NCBI GenBank assembly: GCA_034620365.1
Contig: JAQGEQ010000177.1
Coordinates: forward strand, 921,355-985,354
Reading direction: 5' to 3'
From: Pegea sp. RAD2-039
Lineage: Eukaryota > Chordata > Thaliacea > Salpida > Salpidae
DNA length: 64,000 nucleotides
Positions 24,011 to 39,587 of the stretch are shown here, one piece after another. Below the pieces are notes generated by a model. That model was not told the DNA's origin. It did not search any database and worked only from the letters and a program-made list of their open reading frames with translations. A program made the position numbers and the translations under genes. The first letter of the stretch is position 1, and every line of letters starts with the position of its first letter.

Positions 24011-25552
24011 ATCTCTGCTTAACGCAAATCAATATTCATTTTAATCGATAACTTACAGTTGTTATAAATATTTTGTTATAATTTGTGAAGATGAATTTTC
24101 GTGAATTTTTTTGAAAGTTTTTGTGAGATATTTTCTTAATAATTATTATGTGAGACTAAATAAGTTTATATATCAACAAATTGCTGAATATATTGTTGTT
24201 GTTAATCAGTAGGCAATTTTGTCTTCTGTATTTTATCGAATGTGATTTGTTTTAGTATAACTGCATATAAATGGTTGATCACTTATTAAAATTTGTCAAA
24301 CCAATTTGAATTTTTCTTTGCTTTTGTCAGATATCGTTTAAATACAGTATAAAAGTTATCTTGTTTTCTGCAATAAATTTCCTTAAGAAAAGGGTGCCTA
24401 AAAAAACACCTATCGCTAAGACACATTCACGCAGTAAATATAATTATAATATCAACAGATAAAAAATAGATAGCTTCTTGTAGCTTAGTAGTTTTTGTAC
24501 AATATAGCAATGTGCAATTAAATAGAATGTTAATAATAATAAAAAAGTCAAAGTTTAGAAAGAACAGTTGTAGTAATAATAAAAAACCTAGCTTCAGCTT
24601 GAAAAGCATAAAAATCATTTCGATTTTTAAAGTTTTATATACTTAAAAATACCATTTCAAGCAGTTCTTCAATAAGTGAACAAAAACTAATAGTAATTTC
24701 AGATCTTTTATTGGATTAATTTTAGAAAAATATTTTTTTTCTCAGGAACAACGAAAAGCATCTGAGTTGACGTCAATCACTAACAGAATTCAGCAGATTC
24801 ATAACAGTAAAGTACTTTTGTAGAGTGATGACGTGTCTTAAGTTTTAATTACAAAAATAGAGATGTAGGAGTAATTAAAGATGATCTTTGCTTAGGCACA
24901 GATATAATTTCGGATTACCGAAAACAAGTTAGCGGTTTCCTAGCACCAAAAGCTGCCCGGAGTTTATTGAATACTTTAGAAAGTCTTTTGTTTCAGGTAT
25001 TATGATAAAAACTCGAAAATCTTCTCCAAGGATAAGGATATCTTTGACAGATGAATTATTATATCATGCACACTTGTACCATCGAGGCTAATAGTAAACC
25101 AACCCTGCGACTAGAAATAACTATACACGAGTGCAGTTGATGTCATGAACTATCATAAGCTACGACTTTGATGAAACAAAGACCGTCATCACGAAAACAG
25201 AATCTACATCCAGCTGAATCCGGAAAGAGTCTAAAAACTCGCTGGATCAGTGCAGCGTCTGGATTCTTGAGTGCAGATGATGTCATGCTTCCATTTAGTA
25301 GAGACTCTTGTGTTGGATGAAGTGATTACAGATCACGTCAAATGTTGTAATCAGATTTGTGGTTGGTATGATAATAACTCTGTATATAGAGCTTTACTCA
25401 ATTGCACAGACGACTAGATATAACTATACACGCTACAACCAGCACCACAGTCAATTTCACAATGAACTAGGTATATAAAATAGCAAACGTTGACATATTT
25501 ACGTAAGCGGCAAAATAATCTACCACCAACCAATACAAATATAGGGCAATAT
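24011..25552. other. Conserved 3' segment of the LRR1 repeat unit
   Basis: This is the gene-free part of copy A. It includes an ATAAA-type polyadenylation candidate (CTGCAATAAATTTCC, about 24371), a CRE-like TTGACGTCAATC (about 24767) and a GC-richer stretch 24880-25550 that is almost identical in B and C. In that stretch, ACTAGAAATAACTATACACG-type strings recur about 305 bases apart. Frames of about 60 codons are open on either strand but no protein family is recognisable. It may be non-coding or a non-autonomous element. Confidence 0.35.
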
Positions 25553-26127
25553 AATATAAAGCGCAATTATGTTTCCAAAATCTTTGGAAAATCAATCAAC
25601 CTTGTCTTCCTTATTATAAAGACCTTTAATTCTAAGGACCAATGCTTTAATTGACCACAATTTAATTGACATTCAGTTTGATGATTTCTTTTCCATTAGT
25701 CCTTCCCTCAAGTTATATCAGCTCAGACGACACACCTTACATCTTAATAAGTCTATATCACCTGGTACATTAATATTACAGCAAATTAGTTCTCATAACG
25801 TTTGAATAATACTTGGAACCAACTGTCATCAGATATTGTCATCTCAGAACCACTTGCGTTGTTCAAGAAGTCGAACCGTTTTAATGTTGCCATAATTGTC
25901 ATTTATGAACTGTGACTTTTTTCCCTTCTTTGTAATAACTATCTATGTAATTATTATATGAAGCTATCTTGTATTGTATAGGACTAATGAAACGCCAAGA
26001 GTTACATCTCTTTCTTTCTATGTTTCTAACTTAATACGTATTATTTGTGAGAATGTGTGTGAGCGAGAGGTGCTCTCTTCAGACACCCTTCTTTGGGTTT
26101 ATTGTAAGAAATAAATAGATAAATAAA
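25553..26127 (+). mobile_element. 5'-truncated CR1-like LINE fragment (after copy A)
   Basis: Starts at the equivalent of SKIFGKSINL in the reverse-transcriptase C-terminus, has lost about 240 internal bases after GACCAATGCTTT, resumes at the equivalent of LIDLHFYDFFSISPS, and runs to the conserved 3' UTR (GCGAGAGGTGCTCTCTT) and an ATAAATA tail. It is the same family as the element at 33019-36556. Similarity to the LINE fragment after copy C covers the start and the 3' end; beyond the tail the two loci are unrelated. Confidence 0.8.
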
Positions 26128-27008
26128 AATTAAATAATTGAAACAGTTGAAGTTGATGAAGATAAGCTGTATATATAAGCTGATATGTATAAAATGTCTG
26201 TCGGAACTGATGCAGATGAAACAGCAGGAACTTATGAATTATAAAACTTGTTAACATTCATTTTGAAAAACCTATGAAAGTTATTAGCTTGATACTTACT
26301 TGACTTTTTTAAAAGAAACATATAACTTTGATGAAATGCTTTAACTGTTGTATACTTATCTTATTAAACTGACTTATGCTTATTGAATTGCGTTTTCTTT
26401 ATTATATTTGGACATGTAATTGAACCTTTTTAAACTAACTTGAAATGTATTTCTAAATCTTTCTAGACCTTGTTGGACAGCCATGTTGTAAATATTAACT
26501 TCTAATTTTCTAATTAAAACCTCTTTTTAAAGATCACAATAATCATCTTACTAAAAGTGTGTTTCAACAACTTTTTGTATCAGTCATTTTTATTGTCAGA
26601 CACCTTTTTCAACAACTCAGATACATAAATCGCATTAGCTACGAGTTTCTTAATTTACTAAATTTATAAAGTAGAATACAAAACTACTGAACAAGAAAGT
26701 TTAAACAGAAGAATTATTTTAAGAAAATTGCTAAAATGAAAGTTTTGTTAAAAAGCCAAACTTAACTATCGAGACTTGAGAATAAATATTAATATTTATA
26801 AATTGTAATAAAAAGGAAAGAAAATATCAAATAACATTGGCTCAACTAATATAATTGGTATTGCAAAGAATAAATAAGAATTAAGCTGTGAAGTGACAAG
26901 TGTTTTGGCAAGTTAATCTAGTGAACATTTTTCTCGGGATATTTCTTTTATTGATTTTAATATCAGGGAATTTTTATTACACTGTTTTTCGTAAACTTAA
27001 CAAATTAA
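26128..27008. other. Intergenic region
   Basis: No supportable gene. AT-rich sequence lies between the LINE tail and a small plus-strand gene. Confidence 0.45.
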
Positions 27009-27325
27009 ATGGGAAGACACAACCACAAATTTGACCCTTGTGTTAAAAAGATAAAGGAACAAGGGAAAGTATATATTTACACTAAGCACTCGAAATCATC
27101 GAGCGATTTTGTCAAGTGAAAATATATCAAATATTAAAGAAGTTGATAAAAAGGGAAGAAAAAGAGAAGAAGAAAAAGAAGCTACCATTTACAAATAATC
27201 ACCTGAAGAAACCAAAAAACAAACAATTTCCACAACACACATTTCGTGATTCTATTCATTCGTGCAATTTAAATTTGAAAGAAGAAAAATTAAGAAGTAG
27301 CAACATTAGGGGAGTACATCAGTAG
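27009..27325 (+). CDS. Small lysine-rich protein, two exons, unidentified
   Basis: Exon 1 (27009-27068) encodes MGRHNHKFDPCVKKIKEQGK. A 71-nt intron (GTATAT...TTAAAG, 27069-27139) is followed by exon 2 (27140-27325) in phase 0, ending at TAG. The product is 81 residues, with a KREEKEKKKKK run and a less biased C-terminus (HTFRDSIHS...SSNIRGVHQ). Composition suggests a nuclear or nucleolar protein; the family was not recognised. The intron size matches those in the adjacent SEC23 gene, and the two genes converge with only 66 bases between stop codons, so their 3' UTRs probably overlap. Without splicing neither part makes a convincing gene. An upstream exon is possible. Confidence 0.45.
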
Positions 27326-27391
27326 CCTGATGTCCAAAGTGATGCGGCTAGCATGAGACGAGATTGGTCCAGCAAACAACTTGTCAAGTGT

Positions 27392-31912
<4,521 letters not shown>

Positions 31913-32449
31913 TCAATAAAGGTTGACAAAGTAACGAATTTCTTTCGGAACTGAAGTGAGACCACTAAAAGCTAGATTTAAATGTGTAATTGAAGAGTAG
32001 CTGATACTATCTTTTACTACAGCAGTTAAATTTATGCTATTACTTTTATATTTCACCTTCCAAACATCTAATGTTGGGCAAACTCGTTTCAGATTAGAAA
32101 TGTCGATTTCTTCAACAGGAGAAAAGTTAGAAAAATCACTTTTTGGCTTATCCAAACAAGCATCCAAAAGTTCATATCGACCCAAACCAGAACTTCTGAA
32201 GTATCGTATTGTGGAAACATCAAGAAATAAAATTGCACCTTGCGGTTGTTGTGGCCCCCCAGCATTTTCAACCGCAGTCATGGAGCCAGCAAAGACTTCG
32301 AAAATATTAACCACTAAAATCCTCGATGCTTTCTCTTCACAAAAAACCATATACCGCCGTTTATCTGGCGTTGTCAAAAGCATCACTTTTCTAGTTTCTA
32401 CGACCTCAAAGCCATTTTGCACACTCCACACAAGACAATCAAAATGCAT
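31913..32449 (-). CDS. Truncated LRR1 paralogue: PH-like domain with one repeat
   Basis: An open frame of 178 residues starts MHFDCLVWSVQNGF and aligns along its whole length with the first 180 or so residues of the LRR1 copies. Shared motifs are SDFSNFSPVEEI (SDFSNFTQIGEI in the copies), SISYSSITHLNL (KVSYDAITKLTL) and LTSVPKEI (LTSIPKEV). It stops (TGA) right after the first leucine-rich repeat, so the BC box, Cul2 box and terminal cysteines are absent. It is much more diverged than copies A-C, so it is an older duplicate. It may be a decaying remnant or a PH-only protein that could compete with full-length LRR1 for partners without binding CUL2. Same strand as SEC23. Confidence 0.55.
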   Translation of the reverse strand: MHFDCLVWSVQNGFEVVETRKVMLLTTPDKRRYMVFCEEKASRILVVNIFEVFAGSMTAVENAGGPQQPQGAILFLDVSTIRYFRSSGLGRYELLDACLDKPKSDFSNFSPVEEIDISNLKRVCPTLDVWKVKYKSNSINLTAVVKDSISYSSITHLNLAFSGLTSVPKEIRYFVNLY

Positions 32450-33018
32450 TCTTAAACTTAAATAAATATCAATTTAGCAAAAGAATCTGTAAGTGAAAAA
32501 TGGTTGTAGGTAAGAAAAATAAGTTGGGAAGTTATGGCTTATAAAACATTTATTAGTAACAAAAAAGATGTAAATATGATTGTGACGATAGTGCCGACCC
32601 TTCTTAATGCCCTATATGAGCCATTTAATACTAAAAATAAACAAAATATATAATTGACTTTTAAATAGCAACCTGAGCGTCTTTGTAATTCTGCAATAAA
32701 TGCAAAAACTCTCATTACTCCCCATAAGCAAGAGGCCACGTGCATATCACTTACTAATACAAATATCTACTAAGCGACAAAGCCCTGACTGTTCAATATC
32801 ACCTGGAATCGCTTAGCTTACATCTCATATGTAGTAAGAGTGACTGAAAAGTTATTAAATGCATTAAGCTCGAGGTCTCTACGCAATTTTTCGGAGTCTA
32901 CAACAGATCATGATAGAAGCAACTTCTCGATTTCGTTATGAAAGAATGTCTACGATGCATCCAAGCATGTTTCTCTTTTCACTAGAATATACTTTGGTGT
33001 ACCACAACCTCTCTTTGT
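32450..33018. other. Short intergenic or 5' LINE region
   Basis: This lies between the truncated LRR1 paralogue and the recognisable part of the LINE. From about 32780 the composition is richer in GC and resembles the LINE, so the element's 5' end probably lies here, but I cannot place it. Confidence 0.35.
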
Positions 33019-33400
33019 ATTGAACTTGAACAAAAAGTGGCGCGTTGTGATGACCTTCTTGTAAATTCTTTTCAGACAAGAGACCAGTATGTATCTAATT
33101 TTCGATTACAAAACAGAATAAAGAAGTTATTATCAAATGAAAGTGTCCTTTCAGGAAAGATGGGACAAACGTAAGTTTCTTGCTAAGCTGTATAAGCTTA
33201 AGCAGGACGAAAAATTCCAGGGCATCAGAGTAGCACATGATATGTGTGAAGATGATCGCTTAGAAAATAAGCGTCTTCTAAAAGAGGCGTACAGCCGAAA
33301 TCAGAAAGAGCAACCAACTGATTTCAAATACAAAGTTCGAGGTCCACCATGGGCTTTAAAGATTGTGAAGGTCTTTTCAAAAAACGGAAGTGCAAAATAA
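33019..33400 (+). pseudogene. LINE ORF1 remnant
   Basis: Two frames are separated by a frameshift. One has a coiled-coil-like segment (IELEQKVARCDDLL, FRLQNRIKKLLSNE, about 33019-33140). The other is an open frame 33137-33400 with the basic ORF1 C-terminal pattern (WDKRKFLAKLYKLK ... RLENKRLLKEAYSRN ... FKYKVRGPPWALKIVK). It precedes the endonuclease/RT frame by 57 bases, the usual order of ORF1 and ORF2. Nucleic-acid chaperone function is typical of the family and is not shown here. Confidence 0.6.
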
Positions 33401-33456
33401 CCACTTGACCCACATCACCCTTATTCAACCTCTCTTCGCACAAAATTATTAATACT

Positions 33457-36395
33457 ATGCTTCCAGCCCAAGATAACAGTACACAGAAGCCTACCACCAA
33501 ATCTTACAAGTGTCAAAAAGACAATTTTTCTTTTATATTAGGTATGTTTTTCAACGCACGGTCAATTGTCAACAAAATTTTCGAATTGAAAGCTCTTTTG
33601 CTTTCTCAAGATTTTACATTTGTTTTCATTACCGAAACTTGGTTGAAACCCTTTTATCTTGACTCCTTTCTGGATGACAGTGATCTTTTTGTGCTTTCCG
33701 CTGTGACAGACTGTTTGATAGAGGCGGCGGTGTTTGTGTAATCTATAAAACATCACTGGCACATATGATTTCAAGAATTAAGATAAATACCATTGATTGC
33801 CCAGGATTTGAGATTATTGCTTTCAATTTTCATTACTCAAAGTCTAAGTTTTCCCGCTTTATATGTACCTACCTACCACCGTCTAATGTTAACAATGAGG
33901 TTACTATTAAGGCCTTATTGAAGGTTCTGAAAAGCCTTGTTTGTCCTGAGATTTATATTCTCGGGGATTTTAATTTTAGTAGAATTGATTGGAATAACCC
34001 AAATTTAGCATTCAATGGAAAATTGTTTAATTTGAATGGAGACAAAACTAATTTAGCCAATCTGAGTCATGTCTTTGTAAACTTCCTTGATGCCAATAAT
34101 CTATCTCAGATGGTTACTCTTCCAACCCAAGTTAGTGGTAATACTTTGGATCTTCTCATCACATCAAAACCTGAGAACGTTATCTACGTTGATCAAAATG
34201 AACCTTTTGCTCTGACATGCGATCACAACATGATTGAATTCAAGCTCCAACAATCTTTTTCTACGAACGTTAAAACTCCAAGCATACGGAACTTTTATCG
34301 TGGAAATTATAACAGTATAAACAAGTTTTTATCAGGTGTTGACTGGATTTCTGTTTTCAACTCTACCGAAGACATCAATGATATCTACTCGAGGTTTACT
34401 AACATTGTTAATGAGTCTATTAAAAAGTTCATACCTTTATATAGAGTCAACAAAAAACCCCACTTGCCAAGATATTTAAGGAACTTACAGCATTTGAAAA
34501 ACCTCTTATACAAACAAACTAAAGCAGATCCTTCCATCAAACCTCTATACAAAGATCTTTGTCTAGTCTACAAGAAATCAGTTTATAGCTTCTATTTAGG
34601 AAAAGAAAGTGCAATCTTATCTTCACCTAGCAAGAAAACCTTATTTGGCTTCATTAATCACAAGCTTAAGGCAAGATCTCATCTACCTCCCTTGCTTGAT
34701 AACGCCAATCAGCTGGTGATGGAACCAAAGAATAAAGCTGAATTGCTAAACAAACAATTTGAAAAAGTTTTTATAACCGATGATGGCAATACTCCTACAA
34801 TTTCCTACTCCAATATCCTTTCAAATATCTCTGAGATGGTAGATCTAGACATAACAGTTGATATAGTATCTAAGGCTATTTATTCTCTAAAATCAACAGT
34901 TTCCAAAACCCCAGATCAAATCCCAGCTTTGTTTTTAAGAAAAAGTACTTCTTCTTTAGCGCAACCCTTATCGCTACTCTTTAACATGACTCTTAAGCGG
35001 GGAAGACTTCCACAAATTTGGAAGAATGCTATTATTACTCCAATTTATAAGAAGGGTCCCAGAAACACTGCACTTAACTACAGACCAGTTTCGCTGACTT
35101 CAGTTATCTGCAGAACTCAAGAACATATCATTCACAACCATATAACTAGCCATTTGACGGAGCATCATCTAATATCCGATGTCCAGCATGGCTTTGTTAA
35201 GCAAAGATCTTCTTTGAATCAACATCTCACTTTTTTCAATGAGCTTACAGCTCATTACGAAAGTAATACTCCATGTGACATCATATACCTTGATTTTGCT
35301 AAAGCGTTTGATTCTGTTCCACACAACAAGCTCATTACTGTATTGAAAAACATAAAAATCAGCAACTCTATCTTAAAATGGATTGAAGATTTCTTATCAG
35401 GTAGAACCCAACGAACACGTGTAGAAAGATCTTTATTTACTCCTAGTAAAGTCACCAGCGGCGTTCCTCAGGGTTCCGTTCTGGGTCCACTTCTCTTTTT
35501 GATTTTCATTGAAGACCTCATCAGAAGACTAATAACAGTAGACAATGTCAGTGTGTTTGTGTATGCAGACGACATCAAGCTATTATCTGGTTCTCACTCA
35601 AAACTCCAAACTGCACTAAATATTGTAGAAAACTGGTCTGCGAATTGGCAACTTAAAATCCAGCCAACAAAGTCTGAAGTTATAACATTCTCCCGTAAGC
35701 CAGCTGCCAACTTCAGCAACCAATACTACATCAATGGATCTATTCTTGAACGAGTATCCTCAGTCATAGACCTCGGCATTACTCTGACATCTGACTTCAA
35801 ATGGCACAGTTATGTTTCCAGAATCTTTTAAAAATCTATCAAGCTTGCCCACCTTATCATTAAGACTTTTAATTCTAAAGATCCATGGTTTTACGTCAAC
35901 CTTTTCAAACTGTACATACGCCCTATTCTTGAATACAATGTCAGTGCATGGATGCCATATCAAGTTGGTGATATCAGAAAAATCGAATCTGTTCAGGCAA
36001 CATTCACGAGATTGGTTTGCAGGAAACTTAATATCAAATACGAGAGTTATAAGCATCGTCTCAGCTTCTTCAATCTAGATACTTTGGAAATCCGAAGAAT
36101 TAAATACGACCTTATTCTGATTTTTAAACTTATTCAAAACCTAATTGATCTTCATTTTTATGACTTTTTCTCCATTAGTCCCTCCCTCAAGTTCTATCAA
36201 CTTAGAAGACATAAATTACATCTTAATAAGCCCACTTCACCAGCTACGTTAACCAGATTAAATTTTTTCTCATACCGCACAATCAGTACATGGAACAATC
36301 TGCCATCAAAGATTGTCATGTCAAAATCACTTATGCTGTTCAAGAAAAAGCTGAATTGTTATAATATCGCCAACATTGCCATTTCTAAACTGTGA
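33457..36395 (+). pseudogene. LINE ORF2: endonuclease and reverse transcriptase with two lesions
   Basis: APE-type endonuclease: NARSIVNK and ITETWL (33550-33645), DRLFDRGGGVCVIYK (about 33710-33750), ILGDFN (about 33960), and SGNTLDLLI and CDHNMIEF. Reverse transcriptase: NYRPVSLTSV, DVQHGFVKQRSS, YLDFAKAFDSVPH, SGVPQGSVLGPLLF and the catalytic FVYADDIKLL (about 35555-35585). C-terminus: YIRPILEYNVSAWMP, VQATFTRLVCRKL, LNFFSYRTISTWNNLPS. One frameshift near 33690 separates the first frame from the rest, and one TAA at 35829-35831 replaces the glycine codon found in the fragments. The same frame continues after it to TGA at 36393-36395. The element is therefore recent but probably inactive. 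Confidence 0.85.
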
Positions 36396-36556
36396 ATTTT
36401 TCGCTTTTACAATACTATGATTCCGTGCAATTCTTCATTGTCATATGCTTTTTCGTTTACACGTCAAATAGATCTAGTTTGTGAGAATGTGTGTTAGCGA
36501 GAGGTGCTCTCTTTAGGAACCCTCCTTCACATTTATTGTAATAAATAAATACTAAA

Positions 36557-37950
36557 TGTTTCTTTTCCAATTATGCAGAATAAAAATGAATAACTAAACT
36601 TTGTAATTAGCATTGGTTATAAAGTAAATTTCCATCATTATGGTTTGAATTATAGATAAATTAAATAATTTAATTTTACATTTATGCTGTAAGTAATTAT
36701 TTAGGTTATAACTGATAAAATAATTTAAACTTATATTCACTTATCTCTCTACAATTTTTCTTTTTTTTCTACACCACTTATGTTAAAGCTTTTGATTATA
36801 GTCATTATGTTTTGTGTTTGCTATAAGAGATATATAAGTTGCTATCTGTCTTGATCTATTAATTTAAATAAATAAATGAAAAAAGTATTTATAATAAGCA
36901 GATTGTTAACTATTAGCCTTATAAAATAATTTAGTCTTACAAAAGTTAGATTATACAAAAACATTCTATAAAAATAGACCTTTCATAAATTTCACTTAAA
37001 TTGTCTCAGAAATACAATAATTATTATAATTAATAATAGGAAACAACTTTCTAGTAAAGTAAGTAAATAAAAATTAAAACATCATAAAAATAAGAAGTTA
37101 GAGTAAAATTGAAAAGATTAAGAAGATTATGTCTTTAAAAAGACAAATAGTTACAAGATTAATAGGTTTCTGCTAATTAGGTGGAAAAATACATTGTATA
37201 TATCAAATACAAAGTATATAATTGTTCATTATATGAATTGTAACCAAAATATATCATTTTTATATACAATATAAATTGTTTAAAATATTAACTGATTAGA
37301 GGGATAATAAAATATAAAATACGGACTATCATTTGTACTTAAATAGTATGTTAGTAGCCAATAATTGGAAAATTATATAAATCTTATATCCGATTTTAAT
37401 TATACTTCTTATTTATTATCTAAAATTGAAATAAAATGTAAAAAAAGATAAATAAAAAATGATATAATATATTAGAAAAATATTTTAAAGAAAATACAAC
37501 CTTAGATGAAATAAAATTGTAAAGTCAATTAGCTTTGTTGCTTAGAAACTAAGGAGCTAACAATGTAAAATGTTTTTTCTATAACTTTACGATAAAATGA
37601 ATTAGATGCAGATAAGTAAAGGCTCGTAAAAATATACATGATATTTATAATATACTACTACAGATTATCCTATCATAAGTGTTAGAGGCAATTTAGGTAA
37701 AAAACCTAATAGTTAAAAATGTCAGGAAAAAATAAACAAAGAAACTGATAAAAGAAGTCACTAAAAATTTAAAATAATTCAATTAAGTTCACATATATTT
37801 TCCGAATGAAAATACTTTTAAGAAAATTATTCTTATTGGTAACTCTAGAGTTTTACCATATATTTACTATAGAGAATAGATGCTAGCAAGAGACGCTAGC
37901 AAAGTAAAAAGAAACGAAACGCAACTGTACACTGATTCGTGCATAAAATT
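36557..37950. other. Intergenic region
   Basis: Very AT-rich with no supportable gene. It ends near the CTCF-like site and the Tigger remnant. Confidence 0.45.
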
Positions 37951-37970
37951 TAGCTAGAGGGCGCTGTTCC
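37951..37970 (+). promoter_or_regulatory. CTCF-like motif
   Basis: TAGCTAGAGGGCGCTGTTCC resembles the AGAGGGCGC core bound by CTCF in bilaterians and is an isolated GC-rich island in AT-rich sequence. It may instead be the edge of a decayed transposon. Based on motif resemblance only. Confidence 0.25.
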
Positions 37971-38214
37971 CAAGCTTTTTTATAATTGTGACGGGATTAG
38001 CTTTTGACCGGATAAGAACAAAAAATCGTTTTTTAAACAATCTACCTCTTTTATAATAAGCAATACATATAATAAAACACACACTAAATTTTCTGTGAAT
38101 TTAATTTATTTTTTTCAACGAACCAAACAATTAAAACAGACAAAAAATAAACGAAACAAAACTTTGATAAAGTTTAAGATCAATTTAACGAAAACAAATC
38201 ACACCGTAAACAGT

Positions 38215-39491
38215 TTAATTTATATCGGAACTCTTGCTGAGAAAGGAAAGAATGAAGGTTTGTTTGATAGTGCTTTCTCGTTTCTTAGCAGGAAACTCAC
38301 GGAATTGGACAAGTTGTGACATACTTTCTAGTATGGCTTCTGGTTGACAACGATAGTAGGCTAAGTAATCATCCATTTTCTGCATGGCTTCACAGTGAGA
38401 GAATGGACACTTTGATGATTGTGGAACATCATTTTCGTCTTCAACCTCCTCATCCGCCTCTTTTTGTTGTCTCCAGAAATCAGTGCAACAATTCCTTGCT
38501 CGTCCATGTGCTCATACCCAGGACCATCGCAACTCATCCAGTTTTGGATATCATTGTCTATAAATGTGATATTCGTTCTCGAAGTTTGCTGGATAAACTC
38601 GCTGTTTGTAGTTTTTTCCGAAGGGTCACTGTTTTGCATGAAAGAGCTTAGTAATTGCATCAATTTCTTCCATGAGTTTCTTATAGCAGTAAGTGTTACC
38701 ATATCCCAAGCGGATGCAATGGTATCGATAATTTTGATGTCAATTCTTTTCAAAAAGTATTGTATGGTGAAGGTTGATTGCGATACAAGATCTCTCTGAG
38801 TCGACTTTCTATAAGCCCTTCTGATAGAATTGAACATACCTTGATCCATTGGTTGTATGAGTGCAGTGACATTTGGAGGCAGAAACTTGACAGTGATTGT
38901 TTGCTGATATAAGTTTGTCCTCACTTGGATGGGCCGATCAATTGCCGAGAAAGAAAATGGCCCTTTCTTCTTGTCCAAGATCTATCAGCTTTTGTTTCGT
39001 TTCGGGAACGAAACAGTTATAAACCCAATTTCGAAAAATATCACGGTCGACCCAAGAATTTGCTTGATTTCGGTAGACAGCCGGCAGCGCCTCCTTGTTG
39101 AGATTACGAAAATAACGCGGATTTTTGGTCTTACCAATTAACAATAAAGGTGACTTTATTGTTTCACTGGCATTTGCACAGGTATTTATTGTCACCCTGT
39201 CTTTTGCCTTTTTCGTTCCATCCGGCCGGTTGTGTACTGATGCTAAGATATGTCCAGGCAACATTTTAAAGTACAGTCCGGTTTCATCGCAATTAAAATT
39301 TGATGTTCGGAGTAGCCCTCGGTTATGCCAGAAAAATCATTAACGAATTGCTCAGCAGATGAGCTAACTGAACTTAATTTCTCACTGCATATTTTGAGAT
39401 TCCTCAAACCGAATCTTCCGCAAAACCTCCAAACAAACTTGCGACATAAGCGTAAAAATGGATTTATTGTCAGCTTTCCAGTGATCTCCAT
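38215..39491 (-). pseudogene. Tigger/pogo-type DDE transposase, decayed
   Basis: Minus-strand frames joined by frameshifts read: part of the CENP-B-type helix-turn-helix (GRFGLRNLKICSEKLS), then NFNCDETGLYFKMLPG (first catalytic Asp; frameshift just before it), then DRVTINTCANASE, SPLLLIGKTKNPRYF and LPAVYRNQANSWVD. The second-Asp region reads FFLGN-stop-SAHPSE where LLDNxSAHP is expected, so the Asp is lost and a stop follows. After another frameshift come KFLPPNVTALIQPMDQGMF and the C-terminal part with AWDMVT. About 120 N-terminal residues with the first DNA-binding helices are missing. It is clearly non-functional. Confidence 0.85.
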
Positions 39492-39546
39492 TCAGGAAAA
39501 CATTGATTTTAGCTGAATTAATTAAATATACTTCTCGACTGAAACC

Positions 39547-39587
39547 GGACAGATTAGCAGCGGTCGTTATAGCGAGGATGCACTGTA
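39547..39587 (-). repeat. Terminal inverted repeat and TA site of the Tigger-like element
   Basis: On the minus strand the end reads TA then CAGTGCATCCTCGCTATAAC and continues GACCGCTGC; the CAGTG start and the CTCGNTATAACGA core are typical of this group, and TA is the usual duplicated target. The matching left terminus near 37.9-38.2 kb was not found, so that end is probably deleted. Confidence 0.65.

Larger units (their letters stand above)
20234..25552 (+). repeat. Large LRR1-carrying repeat unit, copy A
   Basis: Similar over about 5.3 kb to 41731-47386 (copy B) and, in its right 4.7 kb, to 52906-57725 (copy C). It carries an intact LRR1-like gene, about 2.6 kb of 5' flank and about 1.5 kb of 3' flank. 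Relative to B it lacks about 320 bases (B 42350-42670). Identity looks highest across the gene, the 21250-21500 patch and the 24900-25500 segment, and lower in the AT-rich 5' flank. The right edge is the point where a 5'-truncated LINE begins. These units inflate the number of repeated short frames around them; those are not genes. Confidence 0.9.
33019..36556 (+). mobile_element. CR1-like non-LTR retrotransposon (LINE), nearly intact
   Basis: In order: an ORF1 remnant, an endonuclease domain, a reverse transcriptase, a C-terminal region typical of CR1/L2/jockey-type LINEs, a 3' UTR with GCGAGAGGTGCTCTCTTTAG, and an AATAAATAAATA tail rather than poly(A). Three fragments of the same family (25553, 41449, 57726) show it has been active here. 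The exact 5' end and any target-site duplication were not determined. Confidence 0.85.

Noticed and set aside
24427-24618. 63-aa minus-strand frame present in all three LRR1 units (also 46260 and 56601)
   Set aside because: Its recurrence is explained by the duplicated unit; it is very hydrophobic low-complexity sequence from AT-rich DNA with no gene-like features.
32034-32465. 143-aa plus-strand frame
   Set aside because: It is the antisense shadow of the truncated LRR1 paralogue.
38316-38799. Plus-strand frames of 111 and 126 aa
   Set aside because: Antisense shadows of the Tigger-like transposase remnant.
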